Shown here: piece by piece, positions 34,730 to 46,317 of the stretch
Layout of the letters: every line of letters starts with the position of its first letter
Numbering within the stretch: the first letter of the stretch is position 1
NCBI GenBank assembly: GCA_030765065.1
Contig: CM060982.1
Coordinates: 15,249,630-15,313,629 of the forward strand
Origin: Deroplatys truncata
Lineage: Eukaryota > Arthropoda > Insecta > Mantodea > Mantidae
Direction: 5' to 3'
Length of the DNA stretch: 64,000 nt
Position numbers and translations under genes: made by a program
The notes under the pieces: model-generated
Database searches by the model: none
Seen by the model: only the letters and a program-made list of their open reading frames with translations
Told to the model about the DNA's origin: nothing

Positions 34730-35250
34730 TGTGTTAAAACTAGTATTGATTTAAGCTGCATTCCCACATTTTGTATGTTCTATTACATCTTAATTACACA
34801 TTAATACTAGATATTCATATTAATATTACTTAAATTTCTTCCGTTTAAATATATGTAAGCATATTTTGCAAAACTTGTATAGGTTGGTGTCAATGTTTAT
34901 GGCAAATAGAAAAATACAAACACTCTATCACTACTTTGGTTTCTTTAGATATTTAAGCCCAGTGCGGCACAGGTTAATATTAATTAACTGTAATGAAATT
35001 TGCCACATTATCAAAACATGCCAAAAGTAAAAAAAAAAAAAAAAAAAAGCAGTGTGCGCGCTCAAAATTGATATTTTTATGTAGCCGCCCTATAAGGGCC
35101 ACCCTAATGTATACAAACTACAATGGCTTGCTCTACATTGTGTGCATGTGTTGGCCACATGTCATGCTTACAGCGTGTATTCCTTTTGCACGGTTGGTGC
35201 CAAGCGCTCGTGCCGTGTTAGCAGAAGACAGGCCGCTATTACTCAGCATA
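34730..35250. other. Anonymous sequence with poly-A tract
   Basis: A run of about 20 A residues lies at 35029-35048. Downstream there is nothing recognisable until the ATT microsatellite. Confidence 0.4.
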
Positions 35251-35255
35251 ACTGG

Positions 35256-35308
<53 letters not shown>
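35256..35308. repeat. (ATT)n microsatellite
   Basis: About 17 uninterrupted ATT units. The poly-Leu and poly-Ile frames across it are artefacts. Confidence 0.95.
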
Positions 35309-35309
<1 letters not shown>

Positions 35310-35940
35310 ACGATAAACAATATTTCGGCATTTTTAGGGAGGGTCCAGTCCTTCTGGTCCAAATAAATGGGCCCCATGCTACTATGGTTCTTTATCAAAA
35401 TGGCGGTTTCTTCACTCAATGAAAAAATAGTATTGTGTCCCTATGGAACAGAAGTGCATAATATTACTACAGTAGTTGTTTGCATCATATCTCATAGGAA
35501 TACAAACCGTAATTGCATTTTTAAAGAAACTATATTTACTGAAAGCTATAATTTTTGTTAAGTTTTATCACTGAAAAATTATTTCACGTCTACTTGAGTT
35601 TAAAATACTGCACTAGAACCAAAGAACCTATGTTTATTAAAGTGCTAAATGCTCACAAAGTTATGGCCAAGCTTAACCCAAGGTGTTTGCAAAGCCTTGT
35701 CACTACTGCACATGCTCGATGGAAAGTGTCAACCTAAATCAGAATCGAAATCCGCGGGTTGGCGATGTTTTCCTTACTTCTTATTCTTTATTTTGTGTCC
35801 CGCGACCATAAAGCAATGCGCAGCACCGTACTGTCGATAGTGCATAACAATAAGCAAATTCAGAAACCTTGGTAATTTAAACTCATATATATAATTAGCG
35901 TTGATTAGCCCGCTGATTACGGCTACAGTGATGGTCGAAG
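35310..35940. other. Anonymous sequence
   Basis: No gene recognised. CAAAATGGCGG at about 35397 resembles the motif near the ends of the inverted repeat at 17106, but the surroundings do not match. Confidence 0.35.
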
Positions 35941-35949
35941 TTAACGTAC

Positions 35950-36035
35950 TTTAATAGTGCAATGGTTAACGTGCTCGAAAGTCATTGTGTAGGTCGGAAG
36001 TTCAAATCACGCCTGCATATAAATGAGTTTTTTAT
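35950..36035 (+). mobile_element. tRNA-like SINE head
   Basis: AGTGCAATGGTTAACGTGCT resembles an A box and GGTCGGAAGTTCAAATCAC a B box at tRNA spacing. A T/A-rich tail follows. It is too degenerate for a tRNA gene. Confidence 0.5.
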
Positions 36036-36149
36036 TCATTTATGTTTATGTTGTGAGAACGTTCTAGCAAATCATGATTTCTTTCCGAGTGCACTGGAAA
36101 GCGGATTTGCCTATAAATACGAAGTTACAACCGTTCGTACTCATCGTAG

Positions 36150-36800
36150 AAAAATGTTCTCAAATAGAGAGTATCTGGACATGCTGTTAGTATACGGGGA
36201 AGCACAGCAGAATGCAACAGAGGTTTCTGCAGAGAACACTTCCTACAGATCACACGTTTTTGCGAGTTGCGAACCGCCTTCTGGAATCAGGAACAGTGCA
36301 CAAGACACCACATCCACGAAGAGATGACCCTGTCTGTGACCAAGCAACGACGGATTGTGTGACTGACTATGTCATTTAGTATCCGCAATTCACAGGCATT
36401 TCAATAATAGCCAATCTTCTGCGTGGAGAATACTACATCATGCAACGTTTTACCCTTATCATCTTCAACTACACCAGGAACTACTGCAGCAGGGAAATGG
36501 ACGGAGAGTGGCGTTCGCTAGGTGGATCATACGACAAACTGAACAAGATCCACATTTCTTGGCGACTGTGTTATTTATAGACGAAGCAGGGTTCCACCAC
36601 ACAGGCCGTGCAAATCGCCACAACGTGCATTACTGGAGCACTGTAAACCCACATTGGATGCGAGAGGCGGCCTTACAAGTCCGATGGGGTTTCAACGTTT
36701 GGGCTGGTGTATTCGGTGGTCATCTATCTAGGCCCATATTTTTATAATGGCGAACTCACTGGGAATCCGTTTCCTACTCTACTGTACCTCCAAGTAGTAG
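36150..36800 (+). pseudogene. Mariner-like transposase fragment (YGEA N-terminus type)
   Basis: The ATG at 36152 gives MFSNREYLDMLLVYGEAQQN, the N-terminal helix-turn-helix of a transposase group common in ants, aphids and other insects. Frames shift repeatedly. About 36430-36500 reads WRILHHATFYPYHLQLHQEL and 36508-36747 reads FLATVLFIDEAGFHHTGRAN, VHYWSTVNPHWMREAA and WGFNVWAGV, including the first catalytic Asp (IDEAGF). The last recognisable piece, YFYNGELTGNPFPTLLYLQ, ends near 36795. The remainder of the catalytic domain is absent. Confidence 0.75.
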
Positions 36801-37035
36801 TATTTGAACCTGAGACTTTCACCACTGAAGGCCAACACGCACACTGTTGTACTACGAGTGCAAGTCACTGCACGCACAGCGCTGCAAAGCAGTCATTTCC
36901 GCCGAAACTCACAGAACACCAAAGTATCCGAAACTGATATGACGCATGCAGTGAATAGTGTTTACAGTAAAGCCTGTTCAACGCCGAGACTGCATAACTT
37001 ATCAATCTGCAGGCTGAGAAGACTCGCCTGGTATA
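36800..37035. other. Anonymous sequence
   Basis: No feature recognised between the transposase fragment and the first isolated HindIII-type unit. Confidence 0.35.
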
Positions 37036-37110
37036 TATTTTTTATATATATATATAACCTAGCGCTAAACTTCCGTGAATTCAGAAACCTAAGCTTATTT
37101 AACTAGTGGG
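37036..37110 (+). repeat. Isolated unit related to the 54-bp satellite
   Basis: TATATATATAACCTAGCGCT leads into AACTTCCGTGAATTCAGAAA and CCTAAGCTTATTTAA, a single diverged unit outside the main array. Confidence 0.7.
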
Positions 37111-38020
37111 ACAAAATTCCGTACATAAAGGATGACCTAAGATGCATAATACTCAAGGAATTGATTCACTGTAGATGTCTCGAATAATCCGTGATGCCTA
37201 CCCACTCCAACTGGTGTCTTGTTTATATAGGCGAATTTGGCGATATTTCGATGCAGGTTCTGGAAACAACAGGTACTTTATCGAAGTACTGCAGAGAATG
37301 TGTGCAAATGTAGGGAACAGGGCCGTATTTAGAAGGGGCGGTTTAGGGTTCAACCCCCCCCCCCAAAAAAAGCTTCTGACGGCTTTATCTATTTAAATTC
37401 ATATCAAACCAATATGGGAAAATGTCGTTAGATAACAGTAGGTCTACTGCTAGTAGCTCATTTACAAGAAAAAGGGAAACATAAGTAAGGTGACCATACA
37501 TCCTGGTTTTCGAAGCAGTCTTGATGTTTTGTGCTGTAAGGTAGAATATCTTCATTCTGGTGAGCTTTTCCTGCCTCTATAATGTCTCCAAGCAATTTTC
37601 TTATCTACGTAACGTCTATTTACTATGGAGTAGGTACATGATAACTGTGTGGGGCACTGTTAAGCTTAGATCTAGTTATAGAAAACCCTCCACGAAATTT
37701 TTTTATGGGTTCGGGCATGGTAGGGAAATGAGGGTAGAAAACACGGAAAAGTTTGGTGTAAGTTTCAATAACCTCAAGCTGACTTTGAAAGTTACAAAAT
37801 AGACTGCAACGGTGTGAGCACCAATTATTAGCGTTCACTCGAAAGTTTTGGTAAAAGGGGGATAAATTAGCGGAAGTATTAATGCAACACGGTGTACTCC
37901 GAAGAGCAATTCGTTGCGAAAGATATGGAAACCAGGCTGATATGAGGACATGGAGGAACGGTTCTTATTTCTACTGCGGACACATCTTGAAGCATCGTTA
38001 AAGACTTCTCGTGAATCAGA
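37111..38020. other. Anonymous sequence with a possible hAT-like end
   Basis: CAGGGCCGTATTTAGAAGGG at 37318, followed by a poly-C tract, resembles ends of some hAT-type MITEs; no partner was found. Otherwise nothing is recognised. Confidence 0.35.
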
Positions 38021-38420
38021 AACCAAAGCTTAAATAAGTAGTGAATCATAAACCTCGCTAAGGTAGCGAGCGAACCGAGCGTGCATTGTGTAACCACTGG
38101 TTAATTAACCTACACTTATATTTAAAAAATCTAAACCTAACCTCCCGTGAATCAGAAATCAAAACTTAAATAAGTAATGAGTCAAACCTCGTTAAGGAAA
38201 TCACGCCCGCTTCGCTTGCGTGCTTTGGCGTAACCATGGTTAAATTAAGCTTATATTAAAAAAAACTAAACTTAACCTAACCTCCCGCGAATCAGATACC
38301 AAAGCTCAAATAAGTAGTGAATCATAAACCTCGTTAAAGAGCGAACCGAGCATGCATTGGTGTAACCACTGGTTAATTAACCTAAGCGTTTATTAAAAAA
38401 AACTAAACTTATTTAATTAC
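38020..38420 (+). repeat. Three diverged satellite-related units of about 125 bp
   Basis: Each unit has GTGAATCAGAAACC-type sequence, AAGCTTAAATAAGTAGTGAA, an AGCGAGCGAACCGAGCGTGC-type GC segment (one reads CACGCCCGCTTCGCTTGCGT), GTAACCACTGGTTAA and AACCTAACCTCCCG. They share all modules with the 38997-41690 array but in a different spacing. Confidence 0.8.
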
Positions 38421-38996
38421 TATGATACCTTTTTGAACAGCTTCTCTGACAAATGATGCCTAACATCAATAAGGTTGGTACGATTATTTTCCTTTTCATT
38501 AGAAATAAATGGATGTTTTGTTGGATCACAGAATCTGTAAATGTATCCACTTCAATTTAGCACAGCTTTGGCTATGGTTTTCGGCTAATATTATGTTATA
38601 GTGTGCCCGTAGAAAATGCTTATAAAATCAAAAGGAAAGCGAATAAATTACCTTAAGAGTGAGCTTAGAACACGATGTGGTCTCGTCTATAGCTGGTGCC
38701 CAACTGCCCGCCCGTTTAAGGTATTTTACTTATATAGGAAAATCGCGTCAGGAACTAAACAAACGTAGCCATTTTGCAAAAAATTACATGCAAATTCGGT
38801 ACTGCCAACGTAAATAAAAATGTGAAATCGGCTAAAAATGCGATGCGCCGTTGTTACCGCCATTTGTTGTTGTTGTTCTGCGATTTTGTTGAAACGCAAC
38901 GCGTGCAAATTAACAGTGCGTATTTAATATAAAGCAAAATGGTTTGCACGGGATGTGAGAATACTGTCTTTAGCATTCTAACTCAACACGTGCTAT

Positions 38997-40603
38997 GCTT
39001 ATATAAAAAAAAACTAACCTAAACCTAACTTTTCGTGAATTGAGAAACGTAAGCTTATATAAAAAAACTAACCCTAAATCTAACCTTTCGTGAATTCAGA
39101 AACGTAAGCTTATATAAAAAAACTAACCTAAACCTAACCTTCCGTGAATCCATAAATGTAAGCTTATATAAAAAAACTAACCTAAACCTAGCCTTTCATG
39201 AATTCAGAAACGTAAGCTTATATAAAAAACCAACCTTTAGTGAATTCAAACGTAAGCTTATATAAAAAAACCTAACCTAAACCTAATCTTCCGTGAATCC
39301 ATAAACGTAAGCTTATATATAAAAAACCTAAACCTAACCTCCCGTGAATTAGAAACGTAAGCTTAGGAACGCACGCTCGCTTCGCTCGCGTGCTTTGATG
39401 TAAGCAATGGTGACAAATTAAAACAAGGATATATATATAAAAAAACTAACCTAAACCTAACCTTAATCTTTCGTGAATTCAGAAACATAAGCTTATATAA
39501 AAAAACTAACCTAAACCTAACCTTTCGTGAATTCAGAAACGTAAGCTTATATAAAAAAACTAACCTAAACCTAACCTTTCGTGAATTCAGAAACATAAGC
39601 TTATATAAAAAAAACTAACCTAAACCTAACCTTCCGTGAATCCATAAATGTAAGCTTATATAAAAAAAACTAACCTAAACCTAACCTTTCATGAATTCAG
39701 AAACGTAAGCTTATATAAAAAAACCAACCTTTAGTGAATTCAAACGTAAGCTTATATAAAAAAACCTAACCTAAACCTTACCTTCCGTGAATCCATAAAC
39801 GTAAGCTTATATAAAAAAAACTAAACCTAACCTCCCGTGAATTAGAAACGTAAGCTTAGGAACGCACGCTCGCTTCGCTCGCGTGCTTTTATGTAACCAA
39901 TGGTAACAAATTAAAACAAGGATATATATATATAAAAAACTAACCTAAACCTAACCTTAATCTTTCGTGAATTCAGAAACATAAGCTTATATAAAAAAAC
40001 TAACCTAAACCTAACCTTTCGTGAATTCAGAAACGTAAGCTTATATAAAAAAACTAACCTAAACCTAACCTTTCGTGAATTCAGAAACATAAGCTTATAT
40101 AAAAAAAAACTAACCTAAACCTAACCTTCCGTGAATCCATAAATGTAAGCTTATATAAAAAAAACTAACCTAAACCTAACCTTTCGTGAATTCAGAAACG
40201 TAAGCTTATATAAAAAAACTAACCTAAACCTAACCTTTCGTGAATTCAGAAACATAAGCTTATATAAAAAAAACTAACCTAAACCTAACCTTCCGTGAAT
40301 CCATAAATGTAAGCTTATATAAAAAAAACTAACCTAAACCTAACCTTTCATGAATTCAGAAACGTAAGCTTATATAAAAAAACCAACCTTTAGTGAATTC
40401 GAACGTAAGCTTATATAAAAAAAGCCTAACCTAAACCTAACCTAAACCTTCCGTGAATCCATAAACGTAAGCTTATATAAAAAAAACTAAACCTAAACTC
40501 CCGTGAATTAGAAACGTAAGCTTAGGAACGCACGCTCGCTTCGCTCGCGTGCTTTGATGTAACCAATGGTAACAAATTAAAACAAGGATATATATATATA
40601 TAC

Positions 40604-40651
<48 letters not shown>

Positions 40652-41690
40652 GTAATTCAGAAACCTATGCTTATATAAAAAAACTAACCTAAACCTAACC
40701 TTAACCTTTCGTGAATTCAGAAACATAAGCTTATATAAAAAAACTAACCTAAACCTAACCTTTCGTGAATTCAGAAACGTAAGCTTATATAAAAAAACTA
40801 ACCTAAACCTAACCTTTCGTGAATTCAGAAACATAAGCTTATATAAAAAAACTAACCTAAACCTAACCTTCCGTGAATCCATTAACGTAAGCTGATATAA
40901 AAAAACTAAACCTAACCTTACCTAATCTCCCGTGAATCAGAAACGTAAGTTTAGGAACGCACGCTCGCTTCGCTCGCGTGCTTTGATGTAAGCTTTGGTA
41001 AAAAATTAAAACAAGGATATATATAAAGGTAATTCAGAAGCCTATGGTTATATAAAAAAACTAACCTAAACCTAACCTTTCGTCAATTCAGAAACGTAAG
41101 CTTATATAAAAAAACTAACCTAAACCTAATCTTTCCTGAATTCAGAAACGTAAGCTTATATAAAAAAAACTAAACCTAACCTCCCGTGAATCAGAAACGT
41201 AAGTTTAGGAACGCACGCTCGCTTCGCTCGCGTGCTTTTATGTAAACAGTGATAACAAATTAAAACAAGGATATATATAAATGTAATTCAGAAACCTATG
41301 GTTATATAAAAAAAACTAACCTAAACCTAACCTTTCGTGAATTCAGAAACGTAAGCTTATATAAAAAAAACTAACCTAAACCTAACCTTTCCTGAATTCA
41401 GAAACGTAAGCTTATATAAAAAAACTAACCTAAACCTGACCTTTCCTGAATTCAGAAACGTAAGCTTATATAAAAAAAACTAACCTAAACTTAACCTTTC
41501 GTGAATTCAGAAACGTAAGCTTATATAAAAAAACTAACCTAACCTTTCGTGAATTCAGAAACGTAAGCTTATATAAAAAAAACTAACCTAAACCTAACCT
41601 TTCGTGAATTCAGAAACGTAAGCTTATATAAAAAAAACTAACCTAAACCTAACCTTTCGAAAGCTTGCATAAATAAAAAATCTTATGTAA
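38997..41690 (+). repeat. 54-bp satellite with CCTAA-rich tract and HindIII/EcoRI sites
   Basis: The unit reads GAATTCAGAAACGTAAGCTT, ATATAAAAAAACTAACCTAA, ACCTAACCTTTCGT. About 40 units follow one another, 45-57 bases each, differing mostly in A-run length and in variants (CCGTGAATCCATAAACG, CCAACCTTTAGTGAATTC). Five times a GC-rich block GCACGCTCGCTTCGCTCGCG interrupts the units (after 39366, 39859, 40525, 40953, 41208), each followed by AACAAATTAAAACAAGGATA and a short TA run. This gives higher-order blocks of about 493, 666, 428 and 255 bases. Frames across it encode a KVRFRLVFLYK repeat only because 54 is divisible by three. Confidence 0.95.
40590..40650. repeat. (TA)n tract forming a palindrome
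   Basis: TA repeats interrupted by CCTT, then continuing to AAGG, so TATATACCTTTATATA and TATATATAAAGGTA can pair. Confidence 0.85.
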
Positions 41691-41924
41691 GCGTAACCTT
41701 CCGTTAATTCATAAAGCACAGGTTGTCTAAGATCCCTGGGCTACACTCTGTGGTCGTTTCCGCATTCGCGGCATTAATTTTCGTTTTGGCGGCATTAATT
41801 TGTTATATGTTGGCAGCATAAACATATGACATACGTGACATGTATTGAGCTAGTGCATGGCATAGTGTGACATCTGTTGGACAATATAACACATCATATT
41901 CATCGCCGTGGGGCACACTGTAAG

Positions 41925-42765
41925 ATGATATTGTCCTGGTTTTCTGTCTAGGGTAGAAAAATTCAGTTAATCACTTGCAATAAACGTTCTTCCCGATTTT
42001 TAAATGTTTTTTTCATGTTCTTGAAATACTGGGCAACATTACATTTCATGAGCCTTACCTCTGAGTGACTCACCGCAAACACAAAAAGACTTTGAAGGCT
42101 GACAATTCATTTTTCTGGACACTTTTAACTTGTATTGAAAAGCAAGATGACATTAAAATAACGCACATTTGCCACTGTACTGGACTGCTGAATGCAGGTG
42201 AGGAGGGAACCATGTCATGTGATATGCTGGTGGTGAGGAAGGGAGAAAGCTCTGGTCATGTATGTGCACACCACACCTAGTTTGCTCATGGTCTATCTAT
42301 AGTTGCAAAAAATGTTGATATGATTTCATAACTTGTATTATACAGTGAACAAATCGAATATTTGCTTAAAATTAATTTCATATTAGTTCTGAAATTTGAA
42401 ATTCTTTTATTTGTGCATAAATTTCACCTTGTATATTTGTATCCTTAAGATTGTGGTTTACAAAGAGATATCTATATAATAAATTCTCCCCTGTTAATGT
42501 TAATGATATATTATATGTTCATTTGACCACTTGAGTTGTTCTTTGAAATGAATAATACATGTCTGGCAGAAATAAAATGTCTAAGGCTTAGACTGCATAA
42601 ATGAATTCTATAGGTACAGCTATTCTTGCTCTAAATATTGCCTATAGAAATGATTCTAAAGTTTATATGTACACCACTATAACATTCAAAGTGGATATAA
42701 AGCAGTGCTTGTAAACTACTCATATATGGATGCAAAGCCCTTGAACCATATCCTTATACAATTCC
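41925..42765. other. Anonymous AT-rich sequence
   Basis: A 71-codon open stretch at 42065-42280 contains several Cys and His but no spacing that I recognise. No splice context decides it. Otherwise nothing. Confidence 0.35.
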
Positions 42766-42769
42766 TTTT

Positions 42770-43125
42770 CTTTTTCTACTACTTACCTGTGGTAGGGGAA
42801 GGAGGTATTGTATTCCACCTAAACAATCCTTTACATGGGAAAAGTATTTTTATTTATTATTTTCTCAAAAGCAGCTCCAATGATTTTTATAAAATGCAAT
42901 ATAAGATACTGGCCTCATAAATAAAATGCATATTTTGAATTTACTATGAATGGCCTATGAAGTCGTCCTCATTGCCACTAAATTTTGTGTAATTTTGTAA
43001 AATGAGCAACTAAGTGATAAACAAAGACTTATTGCAGGAAAAATAGAGCATATTGAAACACACAATCTATGTCAAGATTTTTTTTTTTTTTTTGTAGCAC
43101 TCATTTAGAAATATTCATTGTTTTA
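42770..43125 (+). repeat. Family S repeat, decayed copy
   Basis: TTTTCTACTACTTACCTGTG, GGGGAAGGAGGTATTGTATT and CCTTTACATGGGAAAAGT follow the family order, with the microsatellite half deleted. It ends past a poly-T run near 43093. Confidence 0.65.
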
Positions 43126-43597
43126 TGTTGAAGTTTCCCACCAGGCTGAATCCCATATTGGTTGCAATGTATAAATGTTTGAACATGTGCTTTTTTTTTT
43201 TTAATAGAAGAATCACTTTTCATATCAATAGTGCATACATAAAAGACACCTGTGAAATATTAGAGAGTAGTGAAAGCAGTGAGAGTACATCATGCATGGC
43301 CCATGCACATTTAGTCGCCCACCTTCACCTGTTGTTTTGTAAGTCAAAATATAAAGTTTCAAACATCCTTTGTTTCCTTGTAACTTTAAGCGGCTGTGTT
43401 ATTATGCATGTGGCACAGATAAACGTCGTCCACCTCCCATTTGAATAAGGATGTAATGTTTTGACTGTTTGAAATTGCATTATCATATTTTATTGTATCA
43501 AAATGAGTACAAATAGCTACAACAATGGATAATTTTATGTACTAATTAATTGTCAGTGTTCTTCTTTTATCATTTCAGTTTATTTCATATCAGTTGA

Positions 43598-44092
43598 TTG
43601 AATTACCTATGTGTGTTTGCTTGCAATTTGCAAAATGACTTACTTGTGGTAGTACATGTAAAAAGAGATTTAGTTATGGAAATTAGCAACATTTTCAGGG
43701 ACAGCTTTCTGGATAGAGAACAACCAGCAAAGAGAGCAATACAGAGTTTGGATAAAAGTGGCATGCTATGGAATATGTACAAAACAAAAAGAGACAGTTC
43801 CTTAGTTCAATTACCAGAAATTACAGTGATTTTTTTCTTTGGGGACACTTGAAGAGCAAGGTGTATGAAACAAACTCGCACAATAAAGAAATTGAAAAGC
43901 TACATCAGCTGTGAAGTTGCCATCAATACTGGTACTTTAGGCCAAGTGTATTATCTGAACATTATTAAACAGACAGAGTTATGTATTGATTCTACATGGG
44001 CCCATTTTCAATGCCTTCTGCAAATAGTGAGTCCTTTTCAGCATTTTACTTCTGCATTTTTACTTTATTCTGTACAACTTTACACAATATAG
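43598..44092 (+). pseudogene. Mariner-like transposase, internally deleted
   Basis: A short N-terminal piece (FRDSFLDREQPAKRAIQSL, 43690-43760), resembling the helix-turn-helix of mariner-like transposases, is followed soon after by the C-terminus. About 43820-44020 carries the FFLWGxLKSKVYET-type motif split over frames (IFFFGDT, RCMKQTRTIKKLKSYISCEV), then IDSTWAHFQCLL. The catalytic core is absent, so this is a deletion derivative or a solo relic. Confidence 0.6.
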
Positions 44093-44290
44093 AAATTGAA
44101 AGGCAACATCAGCTGTAAAGTCATCGCTGTCAATACCAGTACTTTAGGCCAAGTGTGTCTGAACATTATTAAACAAGCAGAGTTGTATATTGATGCTACA
44201 GGGGTCCATTTTCAACACCTTCTGTAAATAGTGAGTCCATTTCAGCACTGCACTTCTGCATTTTTACTTTACCCTGTATTTCCACTTGGC
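43895..44290 (+). repeat. Tandem duplication of about 195 bp in the transposase tail
   Basis: TTGAAAAGCTACATCAGCTG through TTTACTTTATTCTGTAC is repeated from about 44094 as TTGAAAGGCAACATCAGCTG through TTTACTTTACCCTGTA, with roughly one change in ten. The second copy preserves the peptide pattern (IKQAELYIDATGVHFQHLL). Confidence 0.85.
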
Positions 44291-44576
44291 TACTTTTATC
44301 TGCACAGTCAATATATATCATATTCAAATGGGAGGCAGACTACTTTTATCTGTGCTACCCTGTCCCACAGCATTTTTATTCTGATAATGCATTCACAGAT
44401 GTCTACATGAAGCATGGAGTAGGCTGTCCATTCTTTCAACAAACAGCAGAAATTAAATTACATTCCTAGATATATTTTCAGAAAATTAGTAAAATATAAG
44501 TTTGGCAAATATCAACAGTCCCAATAACTTTTTTATACACTAGCTATTAGCTATACCGTGCACAGCCAGATAGGTG

Positions 44577-44877
44577 TCATCCTCCGTGGGCTAGTAGTAC
44601 CATGCTAGCCTCTAGCTCACAAGGTCGCAGGTTCAAACCCGGTTCATGGCGATGGATTTTTTCGGACATAAAAATCCTTAGCATTGCTTCCTTTGGAAGG
44701 GAAGTAAAGCCGGTGGTCCCATGTCATAGATTTACGGCATGCAAAAGAACCTCAAACCTGATAAAGAGGCCTCTGTGCAAAATTTCAGGTCTTTCACGCC
44801 CAATATAGAATGGGATGCTAAGGACCATAGTAGTTAAAGAGCGCCCATAAATAAATCTCAATTTAATTTTAATTTAC
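44577..44877 (+). mobile_element. tRNA-derived SINE (family 1), copy 2
   Basis: It begins TCATCCTCCGTGGGCTAGTA with the B box GGTTCAAACCC and the same body as the 25349 copy (AAGTAAAGCCGGTGGTCCCA, CACGCCCAATATAGAATGGG). It ends AATAAATCTCAATTTAATTT. A perfect 12-bp duplication GCCAGATAGGTG flanks it (44565-44576, 44878-44889). Confidence 0.92.
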
Positions 44878-44889
44878 GCCAGATAGGTG

Positions 44890-46310
44890 CCTTTAACTTG
44901 ATATATCAAGAAATATAAATTACTAACTAAAACCTCTTTATTATTAAGTAACTGTATTATTATACTGTTTCCATAAATTTTAACAGCTGTTAAAACTTTC
45001 AAAGTGCGGCTGCTCAAAACATTTGAATTAATGTAGTATTGCCAAGACAACCCGTAAATAGTGGCAGGGTGTGCACTGCCAGGAGGCCTGTAGAAACCTA
45101 ATAAACCATAACAGGTTTAAATAATAAAATATGAATACAAATATATGCCACTTTAGCATGATAATATTGTTCTCTTCTACCTTAAGTCCCTTACCTTTCC
45201 AGCACAGTGTGGAACTTATGCCACTATGACTTTTCAGGTGACCCAGAATCTATGTGGATGGCTCTACATGTTACAACTGGACTCTCAAGATAATAAACAC
45301 ATGATATATTAAAGGTTTTCCTTTTTCCTCTCTTTCAGATGCTACCTACTGTGTCAGATGATGACTTCAACAAAATATATGTGATAAAAAGAAAAAAAAG
45401 CAGTAGTGGACATATAATAAAAAACACATGTTATTTTCCATGGGTATATTATTATTAAATTTTTATCCTCTCAGTTTACTCCTTCCTAACAAGGAAAACT
45501 ATTAATATGTTTTTATCAAACCTTTACTTAATTTTAAAGACAGAATGTACAGCTTGTTTGAATGCTGTACACAAATGCAACTGTTTTCATCTATAAAATT
45601 CAGAGATCAAAGTATTCAAAGATTTGGACAGCTATTGTAGCAAGAGCTACTACAATGTAGTCTGAGACAGATATGGCTCCAAATTTTGCCAATGTCAAGT
45701 GTAATTTGTGGCGATATTCTGGGATGTAGAAGTTGGTCTATAAATTATCTTCCTTCTCCCTTCCTTGCTGCTTAGTGAAAATTTCAAGGCATTTCTTCTC
45801 CTCTTCTCTTTTTTGGGGATGGGGTGCGGGGGAGGAATGGTGAGGTACATTAGCTTCCAAGAGCCTACTCTTTTAGAAAAATTCTGAAAAAAAAAAAAAA
45901 ATACACACACACGAGGATATTTACCGACACAGGTAGCAAAGGTTGTTAAGGTACAAACTGGGAACAGGAGGTCTGCATCAAATCCTGCCAGAACCATCCT
46001 CTCTGAATGTCTTTATAACTAGTAAATGCTGGGGAGGTACACTAAACATAGGCCCTGGAACATTTCCTTCCCAAATTTAAAATGAATAAAAAAATAAATA
46101 AATAAAACATTTTCCAAGAATAAAATATGATGCATAATGAAAGAACTTATAATTATTCAATACATAAAATGAACATAGTTATGCAAGAAAGATACAACCC
46201 CAAATCCCATTTTACAGCACAGTCAATTTAGAGAAGTATAAGAATTGAAAATTCTGAATCAGGAAAGCATTAAAAGCAGATAGATGGATGTTCTGAATTT
46301 GACAACAAAG
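44890..46310. other. Anonymous sequence
   Basis: No gene recognised. A 15-A tract lies near 45887 followed by a short CA run. Confidence 0.35.
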
Positions 46311-46317
46311 CTGTTTT

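Larger units (their letters stand above)
38660..41925 (+). mobile_element. Element Z, long copy carrying the satellite array
   Basis: The left part (GATGTGGTCTCGTCTATAGC, TTTTACTTATATAGGAAAAT, AAACGTAGCCATTTTGC, ATGCGATGCGCCGTT) matches the complement of 21256-21010. The right end (GGCTACACTCTGTGGTCGT, GTGACATCTGTTGGACAATA, CATATTCATCGCCGTG, about 41745-41905) matches the complement of 20215-20090. The two copies therefore share both ends and differ mainly in how many tandem units lie between. No protein-coding capacity is visible. Confidence 0.75.

Noticed and set aside
35142-35366. Open frames with poly-Leu or poly-Ile
   Set aside because: Translation of the ATT microsatellite.
39363-40882. 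Minus-strand frames encoding a KVRFRLVFLYKL repeat
   Set aside because: The 54-bp unit is divisible by three and stop-free on this strand, so an open frame is automatic. Unit length varies and breaks the frame often.
38997-41690. True telomere or interstitial (TTAGG)n tract
   Set aside because: The CCTAA-like part is only about 20 bases of each 54-bp unit, is irregular, and is embedded in unrelated sequence. It is telomere-like, not telomeric repeat.
42065-42280. Cys/His-rich 71-codon plus-strand frame as a zinc-finger exon
   Set aside because: Cys and His spacing fits no finger that I know, and splice sites are not convincing.
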